A DNA stretch of 64,000 nucleotides, from contig NZ_JAUSXT010000001.1 of the NCBI RefSeq assembly GCF_030816235.1, positions 930,001-994,000 on the forward strand, in the 5' to 3' direction. The translations under genes and the position numbers were made by a program. This document shows, piece by piece, positions 1 through 8,533 of this stretch. This DNA comes from Microbacterium sp. W4I4 (GTDB lineage: Bacteria; Actinomycetota; Actinomycetes; Actinomycetales; Microbacteriaceae). Positions within the stretch are counted from its first letter, which is position 1. Each line of letters opens with the position of its first letter. The notes below the pieces were generated by a model that searched no databases, was not told where the DNA came from, and saw only the letters and a program-made list of their open reading frames with translations.

Positions 1-442
1 GCTCTGGGCGCTCGACATCCCGGGTGACCGCAGAGCGCGGGTGCGCGAGGTCCTGAGCCAGGTCGGCCTCGACGCAGACATGGCGGACCGGCATCCGCAC
101 GAGTTCTCCGGCGGCCAGCGTCAGCGGGTGGCGATCGCCCGCGCGATCGCCCACCGTCCCCGGATCCTCGTCGGCGACGAGCCGCTGTCCGCGCTGGACG
201 TGACCGTGCGGGCGCAGATCCTGGAGCTCCTGCAGCAGCTGCGGCGGGATGAAGGGCTCACGCTGATCCTCGTCTCGCACGACATCGGCGTGGTGCAGAA
301 CCTCGCCGACACCGTTGCGGTGATGAAGGACGGCGCGATCGTCGAGCGCGGCAGGACGGATGCCGTGCTGCAGAACCCCACGAAGGACTACACGAAGGCG
401 CTGCTCGCCGCGATCCCGGTGATCACGCCCCCGACCCTTTGA
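1..442 (+). CDS. Peptide/nickel-type ABC transporter ATP-binding protein, C-terminal part
   Basis: This is the 3' end of an ATPase gene that begins before the window; the reading frame is open from base 2. The ABC signature FSGGQRQRVAIARA, the Walker B stretch RILVGDEPLSALDV and the switch-histidine segment LILVSHDIGVV are all visible, followed by a short tail ending YTKALLAAIP, as in the DppD/DppF/OppD/OppF ATPases of oligopeptide importers. The Walker A half is outside the window. It would energise uptake of di- or oligopeptides from the cytoplasmic face of the membrane. Its stop overlaps the convergent acetyltransferase gene by 20 bases. The family is clear; the substrate cannot be read from this fragment. 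Confidence 0.85.
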   Translation, partial: LWALDIPGDRRARVREVLSQVGLDADMADRHPHEFSGGQRQRVAIARAIAHRPRILVGDEPLSALDVTVRAQILELLQQLRRDEGLTLILVSHDIGVVQNLADTVAVMKDGAIVERGRTDAVLQNPTKDYTKALLAAIPVITPPTL

Positions 443-971
443 TCGCCGGGTCCCTGAGCCGGTCGAAGGGCAGGCTCTTCTGCAGGAAGAACACGCCCTG
501 CGACTCGCCGAACTTCTCACCGACGTCGGTGAGCCGGCCCACATCGACGAATCCGGCTTTGCGGTGCAGAGCGATCGACGCATCGGCACCGCGATCGGCG
601 ATCACCGCGATCACCTGCCGCAGACCCGCGCTGCGGCAGGCGTCGAGGAACTCGGCGAGCAGCGCCCGGCCGATCCCGCGCCCCGCTGCCGACGGTGCCA
701 GATAGATCGAGTTCTCGATCGTGAAGCGGTACGCCGACTTCGGCGACCAGGGCTGGCCGAGGGCGTAGCCCAGCACGTCACCGGCATCCGTCTCGGCGAC
801 GAGGAACGGGATGCCGGCAGCGGCGATCTTCGCCGACTTCTGCGCCCAGTCCTCCTCCGTCGATTCGATCTCGTCGTAGGTGACCGTCGAGGTGCGCACG
901 TAATGGTTGTAGATGTCGCGGATGGCGGGCAGGTCGGCGTCCGCGACCGGGCGCACGCGCAGCGCGCTCAC
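423..971 (-). CDS. GNAT N-acetyltransferase, phosphinothricin-acetyltransferase-like
   Basis: This 182-residue GNAT enzyme resembles the phosphinothricin/methionine-sulfoximine acetyltransferases: it opens with [20 protein letters not shown] and carries the acetyl-CoA loop [14 protein letters not shown] near residue 105. I use the GTG at 971 because it overlaps the ung stop codon (GTGA), suggesting translational coupling in an SDR-ung-GNAT operon; upstream in-frame sequence looks non-native. The last residues ([10 protein letters not shown] and following) are encoded by a near copy of a 19-base dispersed repeat at 452-470, so the natural C-terminus has probably been replaced or extended by repeat DNA. 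The gene overlaps the convergent ABC gene by 20 bases. The true substrate is unknown. Confidence 0.8.
   Translation of the reverse strand: MSALRVRPVADADLPAIRDIYNHYVRTSTVTYDEIESTEEDWAQKSAKIAAAGIPFLVAETDAGDVLGYALGQPWSPKSAYRFTIENSIYLAPSAAGRGIGRALLAEFLDACRSAGLRQVIAVIADRGADASIALHRKAGFVDVGRLTDVGEKFGESQGVFFLQKSLPFDRLRDPAIKGSGA
452..470 (-). repeat. Variant copy of the 19-base dispersed repeat
   Basis: CCCTGAGCCGGTCGAAGGG on the plus strand is the reverse complement, with one mismatch, of the 19-mer found twice in tandem at 49795-49832. It lies inside the 3' end of the acetyltransferase gene. Confidence 0.75.
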
Positions 972-1669
972 TCCTCCCCCTCCACACGCCAGTCGACGGC
1001 GGTGCCGCCCGACGACTCGAGCAGGGCGTTCGCGCGGGAGAACGGACGGGAGCCGAAGAAACCGCGCCGGGCGGACAGCGGCGACGGATGCGCGGACTCG
1101 ATCACCGGCGTGCTGCCGAGCAGGGGCTTCAGCCCTCGAGCATCCGCCCCCCACAGGATCGCGACCAGCGGCCGGTCCCTGGCCACGAGCGTGCGGATCG
1201 CCAGTTCCGTCACCTGCTCCCACCCCCAGCCGCGGTGCGAGGCCGGAACGCCGGGGCGCACGGTGAGGACCCTGTTCAGGAGCAGCACGCCCTGATCGCT
1301 CCACGCGGTCAGGTCGCCGTGCGGTGCTGGCGGGATGCCGAGATCATCCTGGCGCTCGCGGTAGATGTTGCCCAGGCTCCTCGGCAGCGGACGCACATCG
1401 CGCTCGACCGCGAAGGAGAGCCCGATCGGATGACCCGGTGTCGGATACGGATCCTGGCCGGTGATGAGCACGCGCACGTCGTCCAGCGGCCGCTGGAAGG
1501 CGCGGAGCACGTTCGCACCTTCCGGGAGGTAGCCGTGGCCGGACGCCTGCTCGGCGCGCAGGCGGTCTCCGAGTTCGGTGATCAGCGGCTGCAGCGGCGC
1601 GAGCGCGGCAGCCCACCCGTGATCGATCTGCCCCGCATCGGCGAGCTGGGCGAGGGTGTGCGGCGGCAT
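968..1669 (-). CDS. ung: Family 1 uracil-DNA glycosylase
   Basis: This 233-residue enzyme removes uracil from DNA at the start of base excision repair. The catalytic motif [16 protein letters not shown] (Asp as general base) lies in the N-terminal half, and the DNA-intercalation loop [15 protein letters not shown] with its conserved His lies near the C-terminus, both as in family 1 UDGs; length is normal. The ATG at 1669 overlaps the stop of the upstream SDR gene (ATGA), and its own stop overlaps the GTG of the acetyltransferase, so the three genes form one tightly coupled transcript. The link with an SDR and an acetyltransferase is probably only positional. Confidence 0.95.
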   Translation of the reverse strand: MPPHTLAQLADAGQIDHGWAAALAPLQPLITELGDRLRAEQASGHGYLPEGANVLRAFQRPLDDVRVLITGQDPYPTPGHPIGLSFAVERDVRPLPRSLGNIYRERQDDLGIPPAPHGDLTAWSDQGVLLLNRVLTVRPGVPASHRGWGWEQVTELAIRTLVARDRPLVAILWGADARGLKPLLGSTPVIESAHPSPLSARRGFFGSRPFSRANALLESSGGTAVDWRVEGEE

Positions 1670-2454
1670 CAGTCCACGTCGGTGCGCACGTGCAGCGGCC
1701 CGCGGGCCAGCAGGTGCTGCGCGGACTGCGCGACCGGGCGCATCGTGACGAGGTCGAGGTTGACTCGCCGCGGCGCGTTCAGCGCGTAGGCGATGACATC
1801 CGCCACGTCCTCCGCGAGCAGCGGCTCGTCGACTCCGGCGTAGGTGGCCTCGGCGGCGATGCGGTCGCCGCCCAGACGGTTCAGCGTGAACTCTTCGGTG
1901 TGCACCATGCCCGGTGCGACCTCGACGACGCGGATCGGCTCGCCGTTGAGTTCCTGCCGCAGCACCTTCACGAGCATCGACTCCGCCGCCTTCGCGGCGT
2001 TGTAGCCGGCGCCGCCCGGGTACGCGATCTGCGCGGCGGTCGAGGTGACGAACACCGTGTCCGCGTGACCGGTCTGCGCCGCGCCGTCGCGCAGCAGCGG
2101 GAGGATGCCGGACACCAGCCGCTGCGTCGACAGCACGTTCGCGTCGTACATCCACTGCCAGTCATCGATCGAACCGCCCTCGACGCTGTCGGTGCCCCTG
2201 GCGCCGCCGGCAACCTGCACGAGAGCGTGCACGGGCCCGGTGCGTTCAAGCTCCTCGAGCAGGGCCGCGACGGCATCCGCATCCGTCAGATCGCACGCGA
2301 TCGCCGACGAGCCGGTCTCGGCGGCGAGCGCCGCCAGCCGGTCGGCGCGTCTCGCGACTCCGACGACATCCCAGCCCTGTGCACGCAGCGCGCGCACAGT
2401 CGCCTCCCCGATACCGGTACTGGCCCCGGTCACCACGGCACGTCTGTTCACCAT
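1669..2454 (-). CDS. Short-chain dehydrogenase/reductase
   Basis: This 261-residue classical SDR has the nucleotide-binding motif [12 protein letters not shown] at the N-terminus and the catalytic GYNAAKAA (Tyr-x3-Lys) near residue 160, and is likely NADP(H)-dependent. The start at 2454 is chosen because TACGGT lies six bases upstream, the leaderless pattern seen at many genes here; the frame stays open further upstream, but that extension (rich in R, K and G) is not SDR-like. It is first in the operon with ung and the acetyltransferase, divergent from metY, and a perfect 12-base palindrome lies in the shared promoter region. The substrate is unknown. Confidence 0.85.
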   Translation of the reverse strand: MVNRRAVVTGASTGIGEATVRALRAQGWDVVGVARRADRLAALAAETGSSAIACDLTDADAVAALLEELERTGPVHALVQVAGGARGTDSVEGGSIDDWQWMYDANVLSTQRLVSGILPLLRDGAAQTGHADTVFVTSTAAQIAYPGGAGYNAAKAAESMLVKVLRQELNGEPIRVVEVAPGMVHTEEFTLNRLGGDRIAAEATYAGVDEPLLAEDVADVIAYALNAPRRVNLDLVTMRPVAQSAQHLLARGPLHVRTDVD

Positions 2455-2460
2455 GCGTCC

Positions 2461-2466
2461 ACCGTA
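2461..2466 (-). promoter_or_regulatory. Leaderless -10 of the SDR-ung operon
   Basis: On the minus strand TACGGT is followed by six bases and then the ATG at 2454, so transcription would start at or next to the start codon. Confidence 0.6.
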
Positions 2467-2519
2467 CGGCTTTTTCCGTTTCCTGCCGTGATCCGGCCGC
2501 GCCCTGCCGCGATCTGAAG

Positions 2520-2531
2520 TGTTACGTAACA
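2520..2531. promoter_or_regulatory. Perfect palindrome TGTTACGTAACA, probable operator
   Basis: This is a perfect 12-base inverted repeat, extendable to 18 bases with one mismatched pair. It lies 11 bases upstream of the proposed metY -35 element and about 53 bases upstream of the SDR -10 box. The symmetry suggests a dimeric TetR/MarR-like regulator, which is not encoded next to it. Confidence 0.55.
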
Positions 2532-2542
2532 TTTCCCGGCGG

Positions 2543-2572
2543 TTGTCGATGAATGCCGGCGGACCCTACTGT
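2543..2572 (+). promoter_or_regulatory. Candidate metY promoter
   Basis: TTGTCG at 2543-2548 and TACTGT at 2567-2572 are separated by 18 bases, about 60 bases before the metY ATG. I see no SAM riboswitch in the leader. Confidence 0.45.
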
Positions 2573-2631
2573 CGCTACAAGGCATCCGCCGCACGACCTC
2601 TTACCCGTACCCTGACCTCCGGGAGAACCTC

Positions 2632-3954
2632 ATGTCCGCAGCAGACGACTGGCGCTTCGAGACCAAGCAGATCCACTCCGGCGCCGCCCCCGACCCGGTG
2701 ACGAAGGCGCGGGCGACGCCGATCTACCAGACCACGTCGTACGTGTTCGACAACGCCGACCACGCCGCGAACCTGTTCGCTCTGGCGGAGTTCGGCAACA
2801 TCTACACCCGCATCCAGAACCCGACGCAGGATGTGCTCGAGCAGCGCCTCGCGGCTCTCGAAGGCGGCACGGGCGCATTGGTGCTCTCCAGCGGCCAGGC
2901 CGCATCCACCTTCGCGATCCTGAACATCGCGCAGGCCGGCGACCACTTCGTGGCCTCCAGCTCGATCTACGGCGGCACCTACAACCTCTTCAAGTACACC
3001 CTCGCCAAGCTCGGCATCGAGGTCACGTTCGTCGAGAACCAGGACGACATCGAAGAGTGGCGCGCCGCGATCCGTCCGAACACGAAGCTGCTGTTCGCCG
3101 AGACCATCGGCAACCCGAAGATCAACGTGCTCGACATCCGCGCCGTCGCCGACGTCGCACACGGCAATGACCTGCCGTTGATCGTCGACAACACGATCGC
3201 GACCCCGTTCCTGATCCGGCCGTTCGAGCATGGAGCCGACATCGTGATCCACTCGGTCACCAAGTTCCTCGGCGGCCACGGCACCACCATCGGCGGCGCG
3301 ATCATCGACGGTGGCAGCTTCGAGTGGTCCAAGCACGTCGATAAGTTCCCCGGCCTCACCGAGCCCGACCCCTCCTACCACGGCGCCAGCTACACCACTG
3401 CTGTCGGCGACGGTCTCGCGTACATCATCAAGGCCCGCGTGCAGCTGCTGCGCGACCTCGGCTCGGCCATCGCCCCGCAGAGCGCCTGGAACCTCATCCA
3501 GGGCGTGGAGACCCTGTCGCTGCGCATCGAGCGCCACGTGCAGAACGCCCAGGAGATCGCCGAGTGGCTCGACGACCACAGCGACGTCGCCTCGGTGAAC
3601 TACTCGGGTCTGCCCTCGTCGCCCTGGTACGCCAAGGCCAACGAGTACGCGCCCAAGGGTGTCGGAGCGGTGCTGTCGTTCGAGCTCAAGGGCGGTGTCG
3701 AGGCCGGTCGCGAGTTCGTGAACAGCCTGTCGCTGTTCAGCCACCTCGCCAACATCGGCGACGTGCGCTCGCTCGTCATCCACCCGGCATCCACCACGCA
3801 CTCGCAGTTGACCCCCGAGCAGCAGCTGACCGCCGGCGTCACGCCGGGCCTGGTTCGTCTGTCGGTGGGCCTGGAGAACGTCGAGGACCTCAAGGCCGAC
3901 CTCGAGCAGGCGCTCTCCGCCGCTCGTGCCGTCGCCGAGGCCGCACGGGCCTGA
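2632..3954 (+). CDS. metY: O-acetylhomoserine sulfhydrylase
   Basis: This 440-residue PLP enzyme of the Cys/Met metabolism family makes homocysteine from O-acetylhomoserine and sulfide. Visible are YTRIQNPTQ with the PLP-phosphate residues, the LSSGQAA segment that binds the cofactor phosphate, [12 protein letters not shown] with the Asp for the pyridine nitrogen, and [11 protein letters not shown] containing the PLP lysine. Length and the wide substrate loop match MetY rather than MetB or MetC. The ATG follows GGGAGAACCTC. It precedes metX on the same strand but is separated from it by a strong hairpin, so the two are probably transcribed separately. Some homologues also use O-acetylserine. 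Confidence 0.93.
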   Translation: MSAADDWRFETKQIHSGAAPDPVTKARATPIYQTTSYVFDNADHAANLFALAEFGNIYTRIQNPTQDVLEQRLAALEGGTGALVLSSGQAASTFAILNIAQAGDHFVASSSIYGGTYNLFKYTLAKLGIEVTFVENQDDIEEWRAAIRPNTKLLFAETIGNPKINVLDIRAVADVAHGNDLPLIVDNTIATPFLIRPFEHGADIVIHSVTKFLGGHGTTIGGAIIDGGSFEWSKHVDKFPGLTEPDPSYHGASYTTAVGDGLAYIIKARVQLLRDLGSAIAPQSAWNLIQGVETLSLRIERHVQNAQEIAEWLDDHSDVASVNYSGLPSSPWYAKANEYAPKGVGAVLSFELKGGVEAGREFVNSLSLFSHLANIGDVRSLVIHPASTTHSQLTPEQQLTAGVTPGLVRLSVGLENVEDLKADLEQALSAARAVAEAARA

Positions 3955-3970
3955 CCCCTCCTCCTCAGAC

Positions 3971-4012
3971 ACGCACGATGCCCCGGACCTCCTGGTCCGG
4001 GGCATCGTGCGT
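3971..4012 (+). terminator. Strong hairpin terminator after metY
   Basis: A perfect 19-bp stem (3971-3989 with 3994-4012) closes a TCCT loop. No T-run follows, as is common for actinobacterial hairpin terminators. Confidence 0.8.
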
Positions 4013-4177
4013 CCTGCGTCCGGTGCCGTCGGCCGGAGACTCTGGCCGGCATTCGGCGTGCCGTCGCGCAACACGCCGTGCCCACAGCATCCGCTCCGGA
4101 TGATGAAACGGATGCCGCGCGGCGCTCCACCCGTAACCTGCGGTCCTCACCCACAAGGGCAGGACACAATGGGAGGC

Positions 4178-5383
4178 ATGGACTGGCAGACGACATCTGA
4201 GGACACGGTGCCGTCGGCGCCCGTGACCGAAGCCGATGAGCGTCTGCTGCGTGCGCGGCCGCCGGCGACGGGCGCCTGGCGCGACGGGGATCCCGCCGGG
4301 GGCCGCCGCTTCACGTTCCTCGGCGACTTCCGCACCGAGAACGGCCAGCACCTGCCCATGACACGGCTGGCATGGGAGTCCTGGGGAGAGTTGAACGAAG
4401 CCGGCGACAACGCCGTGCTGATACTGCATGCCCTCACCGGCGACAGCCACGTGCGCGGACCCGCGGGTGCCGGACATCCGACCGCCGGCTGGTGGGAGCA
4501 GATCGTCGGCCCCGGGGCGGCCGTCGACACCGACCGCTGGTTCGTGATCGCGCCGAACATGCTGGGCGGATGCCAGGGATCGACCGGCCCCGCCAGCATC
4601 GCTCCCGACGGCCGTGAGTGGGCCTCCCGGTTCCCCTACCTCACGATCCGCGATCAGGTCTCCGCGCAGGTCCGCCTGGCCGACGAGCTCGGCATCCGGC
4701 GCTGGGCCGCCGTGATCGGCGGGTCGATGGGCGGAATGCACGCCCTGGAGTGGGCGGTGATGGAGCCGGAGCGCGTCGAGCGTCTGGCGGTGCTGTCCTC
4801 TCCCCCGGTCACGACCGCCGACCAGCTGGCACTGAACTTCGTGCAGTTGGAGACGGTGCGCATGGACCCGCGCTTCTCAGGCGGCGAGTACTACGACGCC
4901 GCGCTCGGCGAGGGACCCCACCGCGGGCTCGCTCTGGCACGGCGCATGGCGCTGCTGAACTACCGCAGTCCGATCGAACTCAACCAGCGCTTCCAGCGCT
5001 CCTGGCAGTCCGGAGTCTCGCCGCTCGGACGCGGGGGCCGGTTCGCCGTGGAGTCGTATCTCGACTTCCACGGCAACAAGTTCACCCGCCGCTTCGACGC
5101 GAACAGCTACCTCACCGTCGTCGAGGCGATGAACTCGCACGACGTCGGCCGCGACCGCGGCGGCGTCGAAGAGGCGCTGCACGCCATCACGGCGAAGACC
5201 CTCGTGCTGGGCATCGACACCGACAGGCTGTTCCCTGCCGACGGGCAGCAGCGCATCGCACGCAGCGTGCCGAACCTCATCGACGACGAGGCGGTCGTGC
5301 TGACCAGCGACTTCGGCCACGACGGATTCCTCATCGAGACAGACCCGGTCGGCGTGCACCTGCAGCGGCTGCTCGACGCCTGA
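4178..5383 (+). CDS. metX: Homoserine O-acetyltransferase
   Basis: This alpha/beta-hydrolase-fold acyltransferase (about 401 residues) transfers acetyl from acetyl-CoA to homoserine and supplies the substrate of MetY. The nucleophile elbow GGSMGGMHALEW carries the catalytic Ser; the charge-relay Asp (GIDTDRLFP) and His (DFGHDGF) are in the C-terminal third, and PNMLGGCQGSTGPAS is the typical oxyanion-side loop. Two in-frame ATGs exist. I use 4178; 4169 would add three residues and has an AGGA four bases upstream. A possible -10 (TAACCT, 4134-4139) gives it its own promoter after the terminator. It converges on the Nudix gene with an 11-base gap. Confidence 0.93.
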   Translation: MDWQTTSEDTVPSAPVTEADERLLRARPPATGAWRDGDPAGGRRFTFLGDFRTENGQHLPMTRLAWESWGELNEAGDNAVLILHALTGDSHVRGPAGAGHPTAGWWEQIVGPGAAVDTDRWFVIAPNMLGGCQGSTGPASIAPDGREWASRFPYLTIRDQVSAQVRLADELGIRRWAAVIGGSMGGMHALEWAVMEPERVERLAVLSSPPVTTADQLALNFVQLETVRMDPRFSGGEYYDAALGEGPHRGLALARRMALLNYRSPIELNQRFQRSWQSGVSPLGRGGRFAVESYLDFHGNKFTRRFDANSYLTVVEAMNSHDVGRDRGGVEEALHAITAKTLVLGIDTDRLFPADGQQRIARSVPNLIDDEAVVLTSDFGHDGFLIETDPVGVHLQRLLDA

Positions 5384-5394
5384 TCGAGGCGCGG

Positions 5395-6054
5395 TCAGCC
5401 GCGCTCGTACACCCAGGGCAGCGGCCCCATCCGCAGCCGATGCCGCGCACCGAGAACGCCGGGTTCGTCCGGATGCGCATCGTCGCCGGGCCAGATGGCG
5501 AGCCCGCCCTCCGCGGTCTCCTCCATGCGGGTGGTGAAATGCGCGGGCTCGGCGGCCGACCGCACGGCTTCGAACACCGCGTCGACGCTGCGGTGAGCAA
5601 GCAGCCCGTGCAGCGTGACCCACGTCGGCGGGAAGAGCACGATCTCGCCCGCTGCGTGCCTGGCGAAGACGCGCTCGACGGTGACCCAGGCGGCTTCCTC
5701 GATCTCTCCCGGGTTCGTGCGGACGTCCTCGCCCTGCTCCCGGCCGAGGAAGAACCACGTGCGGAACCTCACCGGCATCTCGGCCGGCGGAGTCCAGCAC
5801 GACAGCACGGTGAGGTCGTGGACGCGGATCCCGGCCTCCTCGTGGGTCTCCCTCCGGGCCGCATTGCGCGCAGCATCCACCTCGGTCGCCGCACCCACCC
5901 GGTCGGGCGGGTCCACACGGCCACCGGGGAACACCCACGCGCCCGGGAACGATCCGGACTGCGGTCGCCTCAGCAGCAGAGTCTCCGGGCCGTCCGGACC
6001 GTCGCGCAGCACCACGGCGGTCCCGGCGAGCCGCATCGGCACCGGATCGGTCAT
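5395..6054 (-). CDS. Nudix hydrolase
   Basis: This 219-residue protein has a Nudix core: FPGGRVDPPDR, an insertion, then AARRETHEEAGI with the metal-binding REtxEE. Nudix enzymes cleave nucleoside diphosphates linked to another group with Mg2+. The longer Nudix loop and C-terminal extension recall the NUDT7/NUDT19-like branch (CoA and related diphosphates), but the substrate cannot be fixed. The start MTDPVPMRLAG at 6054 lies seven bases after the stop of the thiamine-binding gene, so the two are probably cotranscribed; upstream in-frame sequence overlaps that gene. Confidence 0.85.
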   Translation of the reverse strand: MTDPVPMRLAGTAVVLRDGPDGPETLLLRRPQSGSFPGAWVFPGGRVDPPDRVGAATEVDAARNAARRETHEEAGIRVHDLTVLSCWTPPAEMPVRFRTWFFLGREQGEDVRTNPGEIEEAAWVTVERVFARHAAGEIVLFPPTWVTLHGLLAHRSVDAVFEAVRSAAEPAHFTTRMEETAEGGLAIWPGDDAHPDEPGVLGARHRLRMGPLPWVYERG

Positions 6055-6061
6055 GGCTGCG

Positions 6062-6379
6062 TCAGCTCTCGTCGGCGGCGTCGATGGCGGCTTCGAGGCG
6101 CTCGATCTTGGCATCCAGCTCACCGCTGTACCCGGGACGGATGTCGGCCTTCAGCACCAGCGACACGCGCGATCCGAAAGGCATGACGGCTTCGGTCGCG
6201 CGCTTCACGACATCCATCACCGTGTCCCAGTCCGGACCCTCGATCTCGGTGAACATGCTGGTCGTGCGGTGCGCGAGACCGGATTCGCGCACGACGCGCA
6301 CGGCGGCCGCGACGGCGTCATGGACAGAGTCTCCTTCACGGCCGCTTCCGGACGGGGCCACTGAGAATGCGACGAGCAT
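6062..6379 (-). CDS. MTH1187/YkoF-type thiamine-binding protein
   Basis: This small 105-residue protein of the MTH1187/YqgV (DUF77) family starts MLVAFSVAPSG and contains TTSMFTEIEGPDWDTVMDVV, the family's characteristic helix-strand region. Members form ferredoxin-like dimers or tetramers that bind thiamine or related pyrimidines. A strong Shine-Dalgarno (AGGAGG, six bases before the ATG at 6379) sets the start. It sits between a membrane glycosyltransferase and a Nudix gene on the same strand; no thiamine transporter is adjacent, so its role here is inferred only from the family. Confidence 0.82.
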   Translation of the reverse strand: MLVAFSVAPSGSGREGDSVHDAVAAAVRVVRESGLAHRTTSMFTEIEGPDWDTVMDVVKRATEAVMPFGSRVSLVLKADIRPGYSGELDAKIERLEAAIDAADES

Positions 6380-6394
6380 GATTCCTCCTGATGT

Positions 6395-7633
6395 TCACGG
6401 GGTGGGGCGGGTGGATGCGGAAGCCTTCGGCACGCGCGTCACGGCACGCACGGAATGGACGAGCAGGACGACCAGCAGCAGATTGCGCACGGTGACGACG
6501 AGCACCGCCGCGGGCTCGGCGCGCAGCAGACCGTCGTAGACGAGCGGGTAGATCGTGAAGGTCAGCGCGCACAGCAGGAGGACCAGCACCGTCGCCGTCC
6601 GCGCGCGCGGACGGTCGAAGACCAGCCACAGGATCGCGGGAGCGATGAGCCAGGTCCCGAACTGGGGCGAGCCGACCTTGTTGGTGACGATCAGCGCCAC
6701 GACCAGGGCGAGTGCCAGCGGGGGCAGCAGGCGCTGCCAGGCGGCACCGTCACGGGCGCGCACGATGCCGAGGACCACGATCCCCACGAGCACGACGACC
6801 ATCACCGCGGTGAGCACGGTCGAGACGGCATCGGCTCCCGGCGCGACGATCTGGAACGTCAGGATGTCGAAGCTGTACTCGATCCGAACGGCCCCGACGA
6901 CGGCGAGCCAGAGGAAGGGCGTCGCGGCGACCGCCTCGATCTGCAGCCCGCGCCCGGTCTGGGTGAGGAGGAAGCCGAACGCGTGCTCGCCCGCCCCCAG
7001 CAGGAGCAGCACCACGACGATCGCCGCGCTGACGGATGCCGCGGTGAACGCCACCTGCCATGAGCGCCTGCCCGCGGCGACCACAGCGAGGATGATGGCT
7101 CCCGGCCAGATCTTCACCCATGCGCCGATGGTCAGCAGTGCGGCGCCGACCCGAGGCCGCTGGGCGAGCCACAGGCCGCCCGCGATCGCGATCGGCACGG
7201 TGATCGCGTCGATGCGGTACATCGCGATGGGCCCGAGAAGGACCAGGGCACCGATCCAGAACCAGGCCGCACGACGACGGCGTCGGGTTCCGCCGCTCCC
7301 GACGAGGGCTCCGAACGCCAGCATGTCGCACAGGGTGACCAGGACCGCCCAGCCGATCAGATAGCCGCCGGCGACGCCGAACGCCGTGGTGAACGGCACG
7401 GCGAGCACCTGCGCCAGCAGCATCGGCACCAGGGCGAGCTGCGGGTACACCCACGTCTCGGTGATCCCCACCACCGGTCCACCGCCGAGCGCGGCAGCCG
7501 ACCAGGGCTGATAGACGAGCGTGACATCGCCCATCGGCTGGCTGGGCAGCACCCAGCCGAGCCAGGCGACGAGCACGTGCGCTGCGAGGAATGCACCCCA
7601 CAACGTGGCGGAGCGGGTCTTCTTGCGTGTCAT
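6395..7633 (-). CDS. GT87/DUF2029-family membrane glycosyltransferase
   Basis: This 412-residue polytopic protein has about ten hydrophobic segments. It resembles the DUF2029/GT87 polyprenyl-phosphomannose-dependent mannosyltransferases that build actinobacterial lipoglycans and related surface glycans. An early extracytoplasmic loop, DVTLVYQPW, is where this fold normally carries its acidic catalytic residue. It could add a mannose-type sugar on the outer face of the membrane, but donor and acceptor are inferred. The start at 7633 lies 16 bases after nnrD in the same direction; I see no clear ribosome site. Confidence 0.65.
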   Translation of the reverse strand: MTRKKTRSATLWGAFLAAHVLVAWLGWVLPSQPMGDVTLVYQPWSAAALGGGPVVGITETWVYPQLALVPMLLAQVLAVPFTTAFGVAGGYLIGWAVLVTLCDMLAFGALVGSGGTRRRRRAAWFWIGALVLLGPIAMYRIDAITVPIAIAGGLWLAQRPRVGAALLTIGAWVKIWPGAIILAVVAAGRRSWQVAFTAASVSAAIVVVLLLLGAGEHAFGFLLTQTGRGLQIEAVAATPFLWLAVVGAVRIEYSFDILTFQIVAPGADAVSTVLTAVMVVVLVGIVVLGIVRARDGAAWQRLLPPLALALVVALIVTNKVGSPQFGTWLIAPAILWLVFDRPRARTATVLVLLLCALTFTIYPLVYDGLLRAEPAAVLVVTVRNLLLVVLLVHSVRAVTRVPKASASTRPTP

Positions 7634-7649
7634 GCGATCGGCACCGCGC

Positions 7650-8483
7650 TCATGCGATCAGCTCCCCGATGGCCGCGGGCAGCGCCTGGGCGAGGTCCAG
7701 TGCGACGATCGGGTGCCCTGCTGCGCCGTCGACGGCTCCGGATGCCAGGGCTCCGGCGTGGCCGTGCAGCCAGACGGCTGCCGCGGCGACCTCGTGACGG
7801 GGCTGTTCGGGGTTCGCGGCCAGGAGGGCCGCGATGACCCCGGCGAGAACGTCTCCGGTGCCGGCCGTGGACAGCCAGGCCGGTCCGTTCGAGACGGTGA
7901 TCGGCAGCGTGCCGGGGGCGGCGATGATCGTCTGCGCGCCCTTGCGCACCACCACGTTCCCCAGCGTCTCGGCGGTCTCGACCACCTCGGCGATGCGCTG
8001 CTCCGCGGTCGAGTCCCGCACGGCGGTCAGCCCCAGGCGTTCGCGCAGTCGGGCGAGCTCGCCCGCGTGCGGGGTCAGCACGAGTGGTGCGGTCGCGCCG
8101 TGCGCGAGATCCAGTGCACCGGCATCCACCACGACCGGCTCCTCACGATGCAGGATCTCCTGCATCGCGGCGAGTTCCTCGCCGTCGCGGTGGGCGGGAT
8201 CCGTCCCCGAGCCGATCACCCACGCACCCACGCGCGTGCGGCCGATGTCCGTGCCCGCCACGGTCTCCGGGCGCCGGGCGAGCACGGCATCCGCCGCCCC
8301 GCCCAGGTAGCGCACATACCCGGCACCGGCGCGCCAGGCGGCTTCCACGCCCAGCACCGCGGCGCCCGGATAGGCGCGCGATCCGGTGCGCAGCGCGACC
8401 ACGCCGCGCGAATACTTGTCGTCATCCGCAGTCGGCGCTCGCAGGAATGGGACGGTGTCGTCCCTCGTCCATTCGCGGATCAT
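7650..8483 (-). CDS. nnrD: ADP-dependent NAD(P)H-hydrate dehydratase
   Basis: This 277-residue ribokinase-fold enzyme repairs hydrated NAD(P)H. Diagnostic segments are KYSRGVVALRTGSRAYPGAA at the N-terminus, VLTPHAGELARL in the middle, and NGPAWLSTAGTGDVLAGVIAALLA with the catalytic Asp in the GTGD nucleotide loop. The fused NnrE epimerase domain present in many bacteria is absent, so any epimerase is encoded elsewhere. TAGCGT six bases before the ATG at 8483 indicates a leaderless transcript. It diverges from the Old Yellow Enzyme gene with only 50 bases between the two start codons. Confidence 0.92.
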   Translation of the reverse strand: MIREWTRDDTVPFLRAPTADDDKYSRGVVALRTGSRAYPGAAVLGVEAAWRAGAGYVRYLGGAADAVLARRPETVAGTDIGRTRVGAWVIGSGTDPAHRDGEELAAMQEILHREEPVVVDAGALDLAHGATAPLVLTPHAGELARLRERLGLTAVRDSTAEQRIAEVVETAETLGNVVVRKGAQTIIAAPGTLPITVSNGPAWLSTAGTGDVLAGVIAALLAANPEQPRHEVAAAAVWLHGHAGALASGAVDGAAGHPIVALDLAQALPAAIGELIA

Positions 8484-8489
8484 GTGTCC

Positions 8490-8495
8490 ACGCTA
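8490..8495 (-). promoter_or_regulatory. Leaderless -10 of nnrD
   Basis: TAGCGT (minus strand) followed by GGACAC and then the ATG. Confidence 0.65.
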
Positions 8496-8521
8496 GCGCG
8501 CCCGGCGCTCTCGGCAGGCGG

Positions 8522-8527
8522 TAGCGT
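8522..8527 (+). promoter_or_regulatory. Leaderless -10 of the Old Yellow Enzyme gene
   Basis: TAGCGT followed by CGAGGA and then the GTG at 8534. The same hexamer drives the divergent nnrD 26 bases away. Confidence 0.65.
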
Positions 8528-8533
8528 CGAGGA

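Noticed and set aside
2573..2631. SAM or related riboswitch upstream of metY
   Set aside because: The leader is about 55 bases with no recognisable riboswitch helices.
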